Source of the DNA: JBLNDJ01 sp050261515
GTDB taxonomy: Bacteria > Acidobacteriota > Terriglobia > Bryobacterales > Bryobacteraceae
Assembly: GCA_050261515.1 (NCBI GenBank)
Contig: JBLNDJ010000042.1
Span: forward strand, 62,001-126,000
Direction: 5' to 3'
DNA length: 64,000 nt
Part shown: positions 1-8,360 of the stretch, piece after piece
Layout of the letters: each line of letters starts with the position of its first letter
Position numbering within the stretch: the first letter of the stretch is position 1
Translations under genes and position numbers: made by a program
The notes under the pieces: model-generated
The model's database searches: none
What the model was told of the DNA's origin: nothing
What the model saw: only the letters and a program-made list of their open reading frames with translations

Positions 1-558
1 GTCCTGGCGGCGCAACACCAGGCAGGACTCCTCCATCTGCTCGGCCGTGAAGCCCTCGCGCTCGAACTCGCGCACCAGCACCTGGCCCGAGCGGTCCGAA
101 AGGCCGAGGCCGAATTCCTCGATGGTCGCGGGGACGACGCCTCGCCTGGCGAGATACGCGCGCGCTTCGGCTCCCGCGTTCGACGCGAGCGCGTTGCGGT
201 AAATGCGCTGGGCGATTTCGTGCATGCGGTAAAGCGCCGAGCGCAGCTTCGTGTCGGGGTCCGAATACTCGGCGCGCTTCGGCATCGGGATGCCGTAGCG
301 TTCCGCAAGCAGCTTGAGCGCTTCGTAGAACGTGAGCGCCTCGATCTCCATCACGAACTTGATCGCGTCGCCACCCGCACCGCATCCGAAGCACTTGTAG
401 AACTGGTGCACGGCGTGCACGCCGAACGACGGCGTCTTCTCGGTGTGAAACGGGCAGAGTCCGACCCAGCGCGTCGAGCCCGCCTTGCGCAGGCGCACGT
501 ACTGGCCGACGACGTCCACGATATCGATCGACGATTTGAGCTGCTCGACGAACTCCAT
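1..558 (-). CDS. dnaG: DNA primase DnaG, N-terminal part (runs off the left edge)
   Basis: DnaG lays down RNA primers at the replication fork. The visible 186 codons begin MEFVEQLKSSIDIVDVVGQY, the usual DnaG start, and carry the CHC2 zinc finger with ligands C35, H38, C56 and C59 (CPFH ... CFGC), followed by the GGDAIKFVMEIE segment typical of the family. The ATG ending at 558 has no in-frame start just upstream and a weak AAGG in front. The toprim catalytic core and the helicase-binding C-terminus lie outside the window. The gene is divergent from the membrane protein to its right across about 136 bp, which contains a TACAAT -10-like hexamer at 632-637 on the plus strand. Identification is firm; only the C-terminal extent is unknown. 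Confidence 0.95.
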   Translation of the reverse strand, partial: MEFVEQLKSSIDIVDVVGQYVRLRKAGSTRWVGLCPFHTEKTPSFGVHAVHQFYKCFGCGAGGDAIKFVMEIEALTFYEALKLLAERYGIPMPKRAEYSDPDTKLRSALYRMHEIAQRIYRNALASNAGAEARAYLARRGVVPATIEEFGLGLSDRSGQVLVREFEREGFTAEQMEESCLVLRRQD

Positions 559-694
559 CCAGAGCCTTACATCGTAGCGCGCCTGAACCGCTGCCCTGTG
601 CGGGCTATGTGGTAATTAATGCTGCTTCATGTACAATAAGCACAAAAGCCGCGTCATTACTGGGAGTGCGCCGTAACGGTTCTTGGGGGCTCTG

Positions 695-1999
695 ATGCGA
701 CATGGTAATGCTCGTTCGAAAGCCGAAGACTCTCCGTCCTACTACGAATGGCGGCCGCAGGGGCAGCCGTTTTCCGTTCAGATCAGCTTCGCGGTGATCG
801 ATCAACTGGAAGCCGACGTGATGAAGGGATTCTGGTCTGTGCCGAAGCGCGGCGCCGAGGTCGGCGGCGTGCTGTTCGGGCGCGTAGCCGCAGCCGAAGG
901 CGAGACCGTGGTGTACGTGGAAGATTACGAGCCGGTGGAGTGCGAGTACCGCCGCGGGCCGTCGTTCGTTCTGTCGGACTCCGACCGCAGGCGCCTGGAG
1001 CGCACGCTGCGGAAGGGCACGGCGGACCGGCAGGTCGTGGGCATGTACCGCAGCCACACGCGGCTCGGCCTGTATCTCGATCAGGACGACCAGTCGCTCA
1101 TCGAGAACTACTTCCCCGGCTCGAACCAGGTCTTTCTGCTGGTGCGGCCGCACGCGAGCAAGACCAGCGTGGGCGGGTTCTTCTTCTGGGAAGAGGGGAA
1201 CATACACCGCCAGTCCACGTACCTGGAGTTTCCGTTCAGCCGCGCGGAGATTCTGAAGAGGGCCGAAGGCGTCAAGACTGCGGAAGACGCCGAGCCCGCC
1301 GCCGCGCATGCGCCGGCGCAGCCCTCGATGGCGCCCCCGCTGCCCGCGCCGGAGCCCCCGGCGCGGCGCGAGATCAGGGTTCCGGCGGTGTTGGACCGGC
1401 TGCGCTCGATTCGGTTACCGGACTGGGCCGGCGCGGTGAAGTGGAGGCCGGTCGGGGTTGCGGCGCTGACGCTGCTAGCCCTCGCGGCGCTCGAGTATCA
1501 GGTTGTGAGGTTCTTCTCCCACCGCACGCCGGCGGCCGCGGCTGCCGAGGCCGATTACGCGCCCGCGCTGCGCATCGAGCGCAACGGCGACTTTCTGCAA
1601 GTGAACTGGAACCGCAACGCGCCCTCGATTCTGCACGCGCGGCGCGCGGTGCTCGAGATTACCGACGGGGGATCCAGCAAGGAACTCAGGCTCGACCCGG
1701 GGCAGTTGCGCAACGGCAGCGTGGCATACTCGCCCACGAGCGGCGACGTGAATTTCCGGCTCGAGTTGGTGGGCGCGAAGACCACGGTGACTGAGTCGCT
1801 GCGGGTTGTCGAAGGCGCTGCGCGGCGTCCCGGGCAGGCACGCACGCAGGCGCCGCCCGCCGCGCTGAAGCGCCCGTCGCCGGCGGTTGCGGTGAAACCG
1901 GCGGTCGAAGCCGGGCGGCCGCCGCGCGGCGCGCAGGCCACCGCGAAGAGCGCTTCGCGCACCCGCCACCGCCCGGTCTGGTACGACGACGGCCTGTGA
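695..1999 (+). CDS. Single-pass membrane protein with degenerate JAMM/MPN-like domain
   Basis: Residues about 25-195 resemble the JAB1/MPN fold: a conserved Glu in GAEVGGVLFGR (near residue 54), then GMYRSHTRLGLYLDQDD (near 116-132), which sits where metal-binding family members have GxxHxHP...SxxD. The first metal His is Arg here and the Pro is Thr, so metalloprotease activity is doubtful. A Pro/Ala-rich linker leads to one membrane helix (about 250-274), then a beta-rich domain of about 85 residues (about 293-375) and a basic Pro/Ala tail. I chose the ATG at 695, which follows a GGGGG stretch, over the in-frame TTG at 683. The C-terminal domain reappears in the next gene. No function is known to me; a sensor or scaffold is only a guess. 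Confidence 0.7.
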   Translation: MRHGNARSKAEDSPSYYEWRPQGQPFSVQISFAVIDQLEADVMKGFWSVPKRGAEVGGVLFGRVAAAEGETVVYVEDYEPVECEYRRGPSFVLSDSDRRRLERTLRKGTADRQVVGMYRSHTRLGLYLDQDDQSLIENYFPGSNQVFLLVRPHASKTSVGGFFFWEEGNIHRQSTYLEFPFSRAEILKRAEGVKTAEDAEPAAAHAPAQPSMAPPLPAPEPPARREIRVPAVLDRLRSIRLPDWAGAVKWRPVGVAALTLLALAALEYQVVRFFSHRTPAAAAAEADYAPALRIERNGDFLQVNWNRNAPSILHARRAVLEITDGGSSKELRLDPGQLRNGSVAYSPTSGDVNFRLELVGAKTTVTESLRVVEGAARRPGQARTQAPPAALKRPSPAVAVKPAVEAGRPPRGAQATAKSASRTRHRPVWYDDGL

Positions 2000-2022
2000 C
2001 GTTGTAAAATTCCCATGATTCG

Positions 2023-2406
2023 ATGCGCGCGTTCTCGAAATGGACCGGACCGGCCGCGCTTGTCCCCGCGCTGCTGGTTGCCGCGGCCTGCGGCGGAAAC
2101 ACGCCCGCCGGCGCGAGCACAGCGCTGTTGCTGAAGGCCGAACGCGTGGGCACGGACTACCGCGTGAGCTGGAGTGCGTCCTCCCCCGCGGTGCTGGCCG
2201 GAGTTTCGGGCAACCTCGCGGTGGACGACGGCAGCTTCCACAGGGACATCGGGCTCGATAAGGAACAGCTTCGCAGCGCGTGGCTGCTGTACGAGCCGGT
2301 GACGGACGACGTGACGTTCACGCTTACCGTGACCGACGGCCGCGGTAAGAAGGTGACCGAGTCGCGGCGCCTGCTTGCGGACAAGCTGCCCGAACCGGTG
2401 CGCTAA
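2023..2406 (+). CDS. Small putative lipoprotein repeating the C-terminal domain of its upstream neighbour
   Basis: This 127-aa product starts with a basic/hydrophobic leader ending LLVAAAC, a weak lipobox with Cys near residue 23. The remainder is one beta-rich domain. It aligns by eye with the extracytoplasmic domain of the preceding gene: ALLLKAERVGTDYRVSWSAS against ALRIERNGDFLQVNWNRN, then LDKEQLRSAWLLYEP against LDPGQLRNGSVAYSP, and TVTDGRGKKVTESRRLL against LVGAKTTVTESLRVV. The gene follows its neighbour after 23 bp, with a TAAAAT hexamer at 2005-2010 that could be a -10 box. Co-transcription and a shared ligand or partner are inferences. It is convergent with sdhB. Confidence 0.65.
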   Translation: MRAFSKWTGPAALVPALLVAAACGGNTPAGASTALLLKAERVGTDYRVSWSASSPAVLAGVSGNLAVDDGSFHRDIGLDKEQLRSAWLLYEPVTDDVTFTLTVTDGRGKKVTESRRLLADKLPEPVR

Positions 2407-2431
2407 CGGCTTGCCGGCGTGCGCGGCTGTC

Positions 2432-3175
2432 TCAATCCCGTACCTCGGCCAGCAGGAATTCGCGGTGCATGCGGGCGATCACGGCGATGCTGATTTCCTT
2501 CGGGCACACCGCTTCGCACTCGCCGATGTTCGTGCAGTTGCCGAAAGCCTCTTCGCTCATCTGCGCCACCATTCCGACGGCGCGGCGCGAGCGCTCGGGC
2601 TGGCCCTGCGGGAGCAGGCCGAGATGCGAGATCTTGGCGCCGGTGAACAGCGCGGCCGATGCGTTCGGGCATTGCGCCACGCAGGCGCCGCAGCCAATAC
2701 AGGCCGCGGCATCCATCGCGAGTTCGGCTTTGTCCTTCGGCACGGGGATCGAGTTCGCCTCGGGGGCGCTGCCGGTCGGGGCCGAGATGAAACCGCCCGC
2801 GGCGATGATGCGGTCGAGCGCCGAGCGGTCAATGGCGAGGTCTTTGACAACGGGAAACGCTCGGGCGCGGAACGGCTCGATGTAGAGCACGTCGCCGTCC
2901 TTGAAATGGCGCATGTGAAGCTGGCAGACCGTGGTGCCGCGCTCGGGACCGTGCGCCACGCCGTTGATCATAAAGCCGCACATGCCGCAGATGCCTTCCC
3001 GGCAGTCGCTGTCGAAGGCGATGGGCTCGTCTCCTTTCGCGATCAGCCCTTCGTTCACCACGTCGAGCATCTCGAGAAACGACATGTGCGAGTTGATGTC
3101 CACCGCCTCGTAGCGCTCCATGCGGCCGCGGTCTTCCGCGCTCTTCTGCCGCCAGACGTAGAGAGTGAGGTTCAT
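2432..3175 (-). CDS. sdhB: Succinate dehydrogenase/fumarate reductase iron-sulfur subunit
   Basis: SdhB passes electrons from the flavin of SdhA to the membrane quinone site. The 247-aa protein shows the complete cluster ligand set: [2Fe-2S] C58, C63, C66 and C84; [4Fe-4S] C159, C162 and C165 with C169; and a second cysteine series C214, C220, C224 for the remaining clusters. The ATG overlaps the sdhA stop as ATGA, indicating translational coupling. The order sdhC-sdhA-sdhB with a single five-helix membrane subunit matches the B-type complexes of Bacillus and Bacteroidota. A longer in-frame extension upstream is possible but would lie entirely inside sdhA, so the coupled ATG is preferred. Confidence 0.96.
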   Translation of the reverse strand: MNLTLYVWRQKSAEDRGRMERYEAVDINSHMSFLEMLDVVNEGLIAKGDEPIAFDSDCREGICGMCGFMINGVAHGPERGTTVCQLHMRHFKDGDVLYIEPFRARAFPVVKDLAIDRSALDRIIAAGGFISAPTGSAPEANSIPVPKDKAELAMDAAACIGCGACVAQCPNASAALFTGAKISHLGLLPQGQPERSRRAVGMVAQMSEEAFGNCTNIGECEAVCPKEISIAVIARMHREFLLAEVRD

Positions 3176-5085
3176 TTGTAGCTCCGTTGGGTGGGGTGGA
3201 CGTAATCGAAGGTGAGCGGCTCCTTGTGCAGCGCGGGGGCCTTCCCCACGCCCTGGAATTCCCAGGCCGCCACGTAGGAATACTCGGCGTCGTTGCGCAG
3301 CGCTTCGCCGTCGCGCGTCTGATATTCCTCGCGGAAGTGGCCGCCGCAGGATTCGTTGCGGTGAAGGGCGTCGATGCACATCAGCTCGGCCAGTTCGAAG
3401 AAGTCGGCTACGCGGCCGGCTTTTTCGAGCTCGTTGTTGAAGTCGGCCTCTCTTCCAATCACGCGCACGTTGCGCCAGAACTCTTCGCGGAGTTCGGGAA
3501 TGCGCGCGAGCGCGTGCTGAAGGCCTTCGGCCGTGCGGGACATGCCGCAGTATTCCCAGATCAGCCTGCCTAGTTCGCGGTGGAACGAGGTCACCGAGCG
3601 CGCTCCCTTCACATCGAGCAGCCGCTTGGTGTTGTAGCGGACCTCGCTTTCCACCTCGCGGAACGCCTGGGCGCCGGTTTCGACCTTGGCGAGTTTCTCA
3701 GAAGCCAGATAGTCGCCGATTGTGTAGGGCAGCACGAAGTAGCCGTCGGCGAGGCCCTGCATGAGGGCGCTCGCGCCGAGGCGGTTCGCGCCGTGGTCCG
3801 AGAAGTTCGCTTCACCCGCGACGAACAGGCCGGGGATGGTGCTCATGAGGTTGTAATCCACCCACAGGCCGCCCATGGTGTAGTGGCTGGCGGGGTAGAT
3901 GCGCATGGGCACGCGGTAGGGGTCTTCGCCCGTGATGCGCTCGTACATCTCGAACAGGTTGCCGTAGCGCTCTTCGATCACCTGCTTGCCGAGGCGCCCG
4001 AGGGCGTCGGCGAAATCGAGATAAACGCCGTAGCCGCCCGGCCCGACTCCGCGGCCCTCATCGCAGACGGCCTTGATGTTGCGCGACGCGACGTCGCGCG
4101 GGACGAGGTTGCCGAAGCTCGGGTACTTGCGCTCCAGGAAGTAGTCGCGTTCCTGTTCGGGGATCTGGTCCGGCGTGCGCGTATCGCCTTTCGCGAGCGG
4201 AACCCAGATACGGCCGTCATTGCGCAGCGACTCGCTCATCAGCGTCAGCTTCGACTGATACTCGCCGGTGATCGGAATGCACGTGGGGTGAATCTGAGTG
4301 AAGCACGGATTGGCGAACAGCGCGCCGCGCTTGTGTGCGCGCCAGATGGCGGTGGCGTTGCAGCCCTTGGCGTTCGTTGAAAGGTAGAAGACGTTGGCGT
4401 AGCCGCCAGTGGCGAGCACCACGGCGTGACCCGCCCAGGACTCGACTTTTCCGGTAATCAGGTCGCGCGTGACGATGCCGCGGGCTTTGCCGTCCACGAG
4501 CACGAGGTCAAGCATCTCGTGGCGCGAGAACATCTTGACCTGCCCCGCCGCGATCTGCCGTTCGAGAGCCTGGTAGGCGCCGAGCAGAAGCTGCTGGCCC
4601 GTCTGCCCGCGGGCGTAGAACGTGCGCGAGACCTGCGCGCCTCCGAAGGAGCGGTTCTCGAGCAGCCCCCCATATTCGCGCGCAAACGGCACGCCCTGCG
4701 CGGCGCACTGGTCGATGATGTTCACGCTGATCTGCGCGAGGCGGTACACGTTGCGCTCGCGCGAGCGGAAATCGCCGCCTTTCACCGTGTCGTAGAACAG
4801 GCGGTAAATGCTGTCGCCGTCGTTGCGGTAGTTCTTCGCGGCATTGATGCCGCCCTGCGCGGCGATCGAATGCGCACGGCGCGGCGAATCCTGGAAGCAG
4901 AAGCACAGGACGTTGTAGCCGAGCTCGCCGAGCGAGGCCGCGGCGGAGGCCCCCGCCAGCCCGGACCCCACGACAATCACCTGGTACTTCCGCTTGTTGG
5001 CCGGGTTCACCAGCTTCAGTTCGAATTTCCGCTTGTCCCAGGCTTCTTCGATCGGCCCCGAGGGCAGCTTCGCATTCAGTTCCAT
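3172..5085 (-). CDS. sdhA: Succinate dehydrogenase/fumarate reductase flavoprotein subunit
   Basis: SdhA oxidises succinate to fumarate (or the reverse) using covalently bound FAD. The 637-aa protein has the dinucleotide-binding GSGLAG at 40-45, the FAD-attachment His at H72 in AHSIAAQGG, the HYTMGGLWVDY segment with an active-site His, and the GEANFSDHGANRLGASAL motif. It begins directly after the sdhC stop with no spacer and overlaps sdhB by four bases. About 640 residues is the usual size for the B-type flavoprotein. Whether the complex works mainly as dehydrogenase or fumarate reductase cannot be told from sequence; the aconitase gene elsewhere in the window fits an oxidative TCA role. 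Confidence 0.97.
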   Translation of the reverse strand: MELNAKLPSGPIEEAWDKRKFELKLVNPANKRKYQVIVVGSGLAGASAAASLGELGYNVLCFCFQDSPRRAHSIAAQGGINAAKNYRNDGDSIYRLFYDTVKGGDFRSRERNVYRLAQISVNIIDQCAAQGVPFAREYGGLLENRSFGGAQVSRTFYARGQTGQQLLLGAYQALERQIAAGQVKMFSRHEMLDLVLVDGKARGIVTRDLITGKVESWAGHAVVLATGGYANVFYLSTNAKGCNATAIWRAHKRGALFANPCFTQIHPTCIPITGEYQSKLTLMSESLRNDGRIWVPLAKGDTRTPDQIPEQERDYFLERKYPSFGNLVPRDVASRNIKAVCDEGRGVGPGGYGVYLDFADALGRLGKQVIEERYGNLFEMYERITGEDPYRVPMRIYPASHYTMGGLWVDYNLMSTIPGLFVAGEANFSDHGANRLGASALMQGLADGYFVLPYTIGDYLASEKLAKVETGAQAFREVESEVRYNTKRLLDVKGARSVTSFHRELGRLIWEYCGMSRTAEGLQHALARIPELREEFWRNVRVIGREADFNNELEKAGRVADFFELAELMCIDALHRNESCGGHFREEYQTRDGEALRNDAEYSYVAAWEFQGVGKAPALHKEPLTFDYVHPTQRSYK

Positions 5086-5820
5086 TTATGGCACCTCGCT
5101 TCCGACCACGCGCGCCAGCACTGCGAGCGGTATTGAAATATATCCCGCGGCGATCAGAATCGCGAACCAGTGCGCGAACCGCTTGATCACGGGCGTCCAC
5201 CGCGGATGGCTGATCCCAACCGACTGGAACATGCTCCAGATGCCGTGGTAGAGATGCATCGAGAGCAGCACGATCGCTACGATGTAGGCGATCGCGACGG
5301 CCGGGTGGCGGAAGCCGTGGACCAGGTTCTGGAAGGCGTAGAACTCGCCCGCCTCGGCTTCGCGGAAGCCCAGCCCCACGCTGCCCGTGGTCAGGTGCAG
5401 GATGTGGAACACGATGAAGGCGGCCAGAATCGGGCCGCTCCACATCATGGTGCGCGAGGCGTAGGCGCTCGGCACGTCGTCTTTCTTGTAGTAGCCGACC
5501 GGCCGTGCGCGGCGCTTTTGCAGCCACAGTTGCAGGGCGCTCCAGATGTGGAGGAACACGGCCGCCAGCAGCAGCGTCCGCACCGCCCACAACGCCGCGG
5601 GATTCGAGTGCAGGAAACGCGCGTAATTGTTGATCGGGTAGACGTATTGGCCGTCCACCACGCGCGGCGGGATGTAGATCTGCAAGTTGCCCGCCAGGTG
5701 CCCGATGACGTAGCCGAACAGGACTACTCCCGTGACGGCCATCACGAGCTTCTTTCCGATGTAGGCTTCGTACAAACCGAAGCGCTTCTTGAGTGAGGTA
5801 TCGATCGCGACTGCGCCCAT
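5086..5820 (-). CDS. sdhC: Succinate dehydrogenase cytochrome b subunit, B-type
   Basis: This 244-aa integral membrane subunit anchors SdhAB and carries haem b and the quinone site. About five hydrophobic helices can be drawn, near residues 25-45, 78-100, 128-146, 172-192 and 215-237. Candidate haem-ligand histidines lie in or next to them: H41, H91, H139/H142 and H189/H192. There is no separate sdhD, as expected for the B-type family with one fused five-helix anchor. It is the first gene of the sdhCAB operon; its TAA directly abuts the sdhA ATG. The ATG is followed by MGAVAIDTSLKKRFGLYEAY, a plausible cytoplasmic N-terminus. Confidence 0.93.
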   Translation of the reverse strand: MGAVAIDTSLKKRFGLYEAYIGKKLVMAVTGVVLFGYVIGHLAGNLQIYIPPRVVDGQYVYPINNYARFLHSNPAALWAVRTLLLAAVFLHIWSALQLWLQKRRARPVGYYKKDDVPSAYASRTMMWSGPILAAFIVFHILHLTTGSVGLGFREAEAGEFYAFQNLVHGFRHPAVAIAYIVAIVLLSMHLYHGIWSMFQSVGISHPRWTPVIKRFAHWFAILIAAGYISIPLAVLARVVGSEVP

Positions 5821-5863
5821 TCAGACTCCAGCCCTCGGGAACATCCCTACTATTGTAGATTCG

Positions 5864-6376
5864 CTACGGCGTTTTTTCACGGTGGGCGGACTTGTTCAGG
5901 TGCGCGTAGTAGCCGAGGTCTTTTCCGGTAAAGGCTTTAGTGGCGAAAATAACCTGGCCGGCGTGCTCGGCGAAGTGCTCGACGACGTGGTAGACGGCTT
6001 CGAGGACGGTGACGTCGTAGTGCTGGATGCGCACGCGTTCCTCGAGCCGGGCGGCTGTGAGCGCTTCGATCACCGTGGCGGCCCGGCGGACGGTGGCGCC
6101 AAGCTGCGCGGCGAGTTCGCGTGCCGCGGCGCCTTCACGGGCGGCGAACTCGGCATCACGGTCGCGCACGTCCGGGGCGCCGCCGGCGCCCGAGACGATC
6201 CACTGCCGCAGGTTGCCGCACAGGTGCAGGACGATGTTGCCGATGGCGTTCTCATTTTCGCCGCCGCGCGCCCATATCTGTGTATCGGTGAGGCGCCCGA
6301 GACAATCATCGATGCGCGACGCAAGCTGGTTCAGCCTGCGCACGGAGCACTCGAGGAAGATGCGATCGAGGGACAT
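5864..6376 (-). CDS. DinB-superfamily protein (DUF1572-like)
   Basis: The 170-aa product is predicted to be a four-helix-bundle protein of the DinB/YfiT superfamily. It has the family's metal-binding histidines: H51 in NIVLHLCGNLRQWI, and H134 and H138 in YHVVEHFAEHAGQVIF. Members bind a divalent metal; some are thiol transferases, but most, including this subtype, have no assigned reaction. The start ATG (MSLDRIFLE) is taken at 6376 because upstream codons read through the intergenic palindrome. It lies behind sdhC on the same strand with a 43-bp gap and is divergent from the following lipoprotein. Family assignment is good, function open. Confidence 0.85.
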   Translation of the reverse strand: MSLDRIFLECSVRRLNQLASRIDDCLGRLTDTQIWARGGENENAIGNIVLHLCGNLRQWIVSGAGGAPDVRDRDAEFAAREGAAARELAAQLGATVRRAATVIEALTAARLEERVRIQHYDVTVLEAVYHVVEHFAEHAGQVIFATKAFTGKDLGYYAHLNKSAHREKTP

Positions 6377-6395
6377 GCTCTGAGTATAGTAGGGA

Positions 6396-6444
6396 CCCCC
6401 TGGCCCGCGGCCGGCTTCTGGCGGGAAGCCGGGTGACCAGGGGG
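6396..6444. repeat. Nested perfect palindrome between divergent genes
   Basis: The outer arms are CCCCCTGG (6396-6403) and CCAGGGGG (6437-6444); nested inside are CCGGCTTC (6411-6418) and GAAGCCGG (6425-6432) around a six-base loop. Each stem is perfect over eight pairs. It lies upstream of both flanking genes, so a simple terminator role is unlikely; a REP-like element or regulatory hairpin fits better. Its right arm begins a CCAGG(A/G)GG-x-CGCC motif that recurs at 7324-7340 and 28587-28603. Confidence 0.7.
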
Positions 6445-6472
6445 GCCGCCCCACATGCTAGGGTGGCTGAGT

Positions 6473-7312
6473 ATGCGCCGGGCGCTGCTGGTCCTCGTTC
6501 TCGTTGTTTTCGCCGGGTGCGGCTCGCGGAAACCGAACGCCGTCCGCCTCGATCCCGCGCTTGCGACTCTCGTTCCCTCAGACACGATCCTGCTGGTGGG
6601 GGCGCGCCTGGACGCTCTGCGCTCGACCCCGCTCTACCGCAAGCTCGGCGCCGGGGCCGCACCCGGGCTGCTGGGCGGGCTCGACATCGACAACGTCTGG
6701 GAACTGCTTGCTGCCTCGAACGGGCGCGACACGGCCGTGATGGCGCGCGGGAAGTTTGCCACCGCTACCGGCCAGGAGCCCGAGATCGCGCGCCCCGGCG
6801 CGACGCGCACTCCGTACAAGGGATATGCGCTCGTCGGCCTCGGCGATTCCGCGGTCCTGTTCATGAACCCGACGATGGCGATTGTGGGAACCCCCGCGGC
6901 GCTGCGCGGGATCATCGACCAGCGCGGCGTCTCGACCGGTCCGCCGGCGCCGCTTGCAGCGGAACTCGACGCGATCCCGCCGGAAACGCAGCTTTGGGCC
7001 GCGGGCGCCGGCCCTCGCCTGGCAGCCATTGTGCCGCGAGCGGGGAACGCCGCCAATCTGGCGAACGTTTTCAAGCTGATCGACCGTTTTCACGCCGCCG
7101 CGGACCTGCGCAGCGGAGCGCGCATCGATGCCGTGGCGCTCTGCCCGAGCGATCGGGACGCCGAATCGCTCGCCGGCGCGGTGAACGCGCTGGCTGCTTT
7201 CGCGGGGCTGGGGCGGCGAGGGGTCGCGCTTCGCGTCACGCAGCAGCAGGCGGCGGTGCGGGTGGAGGGGACGGTGCCGGAAGAGGTGATCGAGTCGTTT
7301 CTGCCCCACTGA
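6473..7312 (+). CDS. Putative lipoprotein of unknown function
   Basis: The 279-aa product opens with MRRALLVLVLVVFAGCGSRK, a clean lipoprotein signal with lipobox FAGC. The mature part starts with VRLDPALATLVPSDTILLVGARLDALRSTPLYRKL, typical of acidobacterial proteins that appear to describe a surface or periplasmic domain related to DUF3352-like families; I cannot assign it firmly. A middle segment (IVGTPAALRGIIDQRG) and a second alpha/beta half follow. An in-frame ATG at 6455 would add six residues and lies against the palindrome; I prefer 6473 because the signal peptide then starts with MRR and an AGGGTGG precedes it. It is convergent with the ferredoxin gene. Confidence 0.7.
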   Translation: MRRALLVLVLVVFAGCGSRKPNAVRLDPALATLVPSDTILLVGARLDALRSTPLYRKLGAGAAPGLLGGLDIDNVWELLAASNGRDTAVMARGKFATATGQEPEIARPGATRTPYKGYALVGLGDSAVLFMNPTMAIVGTPAALRGIIDQRGVSTGPPAPLAAELDAIPPETQLWAAGAGPRLAAIVPRAGNAANLANVFKLIDRFHAAADLRSGARIDAVALCPSDRDAESLAGAVNALAAFAGLGRRGVALRVTQQQAAVRVEGTVPEEVIESFLPH

Positions 7313-7342
7313 GTGCGGGCCAGCCAGGAGGCCGCCCTACAA

Positions 7343-7660
7343 TCAGCGCGGGATCTCTACGATCACGTCGCCTTCGACCACGGCCTGGCAGGCGAGTCGC
7401 GAGTGCAGCGTCAGGCCTTGCGCCATGTCGAGGCGGTCGGCCTCGAAATCGTCCATCTCCGACAGGTTCTTTTCGCCCGCGCGGACGATGACGTGGCACG
7501 TCGTGCAGGCGCAGTTTCCGCCGCAGGTATGCTCGAGCGGCACGCCGAAATTCAACGCGACGTCGAGGAGCGAGCCCGGCCTTCCGTGCTCCTTGTACGG
7601 CAGACGATGGCGCTCGAATTCGGCCACGATGTTCGACGGCAGGAAGGTTACTTTCGGCAC
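7343..7660 (-). CDS. fdx: [2Fe-2S] ferredoxin, ISC/adrenodoxin type
   Basis: This 105-aa protein carries the adrenodoxin-type ligand pattern C46-x5-C52-x2-C55 with the distal C91 in SRLACQ. It also has the DDFEADRLD acidic helix, used by this family for docking to reductases and partners. Such ferredoxins supply electrons for Fe-S cluster assembly (IscS/IscU systems) or to P450s. No isc genes are adjacent, so its client is unknown. It stands alone between a lipoprotein (convergent) and a lipid-synthesis gene (divergent). Length and motifs are canonical. Confidence 0.93.
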   Translation of the reverse strand: MPKVTFLPSNIVAEFERHRLPYKEHGRPGSLLDVALNFGVPLEHTCGGNCACTTCHVIVRAGEKNLSEMDDFEADRLDMAQGLTLHSRLACQAVVEGDVIVEIPR

Positions 7661-7694
7661 CGCTCCCGATTATATCTGCTAGACTGCGCCTGAT

Positions 7695-8360
7695 ATGGAC
7701 ACGGCCGCCATGAAGCGGGAGCAAACGAGCCTGCTCGCGCCGCTCGAAAAGCGCGCGCTCCTCTGGCTCGCGCACCGGATGCCGCAGTGGGTGAACTCCG
7801 ACCACCTCACGCTGCTCGGCTTCATCGCCATGTTCGCCGCGGGCCTCGGCTACTGGGCAGCGCGGTCGCACCCGCAGGCCCTCGTATGGGTCTCGGCGGC
7901 GCTGGTCGTGAACTGGTTCGGCGACAGCCTCGACGGCACCCTCGCCCGCGTGCGCAACCGGCAGCGGCCGCGCTACGGCTTCTACGTCGATCACATGACC
8001 GATGCCATCGGGACCGCGTTCCTGCTGGGCGGCCTGGCGCTGTCGGGGTTCATGAGCGCGGCGGTCGCGGTTACGCTGCTGATCGTGTACCTGCTGCTCT
8101 CGATTCAGTCCTACCTCGCCACGTACGCGCGCGGCACGTTTCAGCTCTCGTTCTGGAAATTCAGCCCGACCGAACTGCGGGTGCTGCTCATAGCGGGCAA
8201 CATCGCGCTGCTCCTGCGCGGCCCGCTGGCGCGGCTGGCGGGGATGGACTTCCTGCTGTTCGATGTCGGCGGCGTAATCGGAATCATCGGCATGACGGCG
8301 ATCCTGATCGTCTCCTCGATCCGCAACACCGCGGCGCTCTACCGGGACGAGCGCATCTAG
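7695..8360 (+). CDS. CDP-alcohol phosphatidyltransferase family membrane enzyme
   Basis: Residues 80-103 give the family signature D80-G81-x2-A84-R85 ... G95-x3-D99-x3-D103, which binds the metal and CDP of CDP-diacylglycerol or a related CDP-alcohol. At least five further hydrophobic helices surround it. Such enzymes join a phosphatidyl group to an alcohol such as inositol phosphate, glycerol phosphate or serine; the acceptor cannot be read from the sequence. It abuts the GtrA gene with no spacer (TAG then ATG), so the two are probably co-translated and may act on the same lipid-linked intermediate. A second Met at residue 6 is an alternative start. Confidence 0.9.
   Translation: MDTAAMKREQTSLLAPLEKRALLWLAHRMPQWVNSDHLTLLGFIAMFAAGLGYWAARSHPQALVWVSAALVVNWFGDSLDGTLARVRNRQRPRYGFYVDHMTDAIGTAFLLGGLALSGFMSAAVAVTLLIVYLLLSIQSYLATYARGTFQLSFWKFSPTELRVLLIAGNIALLLRGPLARLAGMDFLLFDVGGVIGIIGMTAILIVSSIRNTAALYRDERI

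Noticed and set aside
695..1999. Active JAMM deubiquitinase-like metalloprotease
   Set aside because: The first metal His of HxH is Arg and the following Pro is Thr, so catalysis is unlikely.
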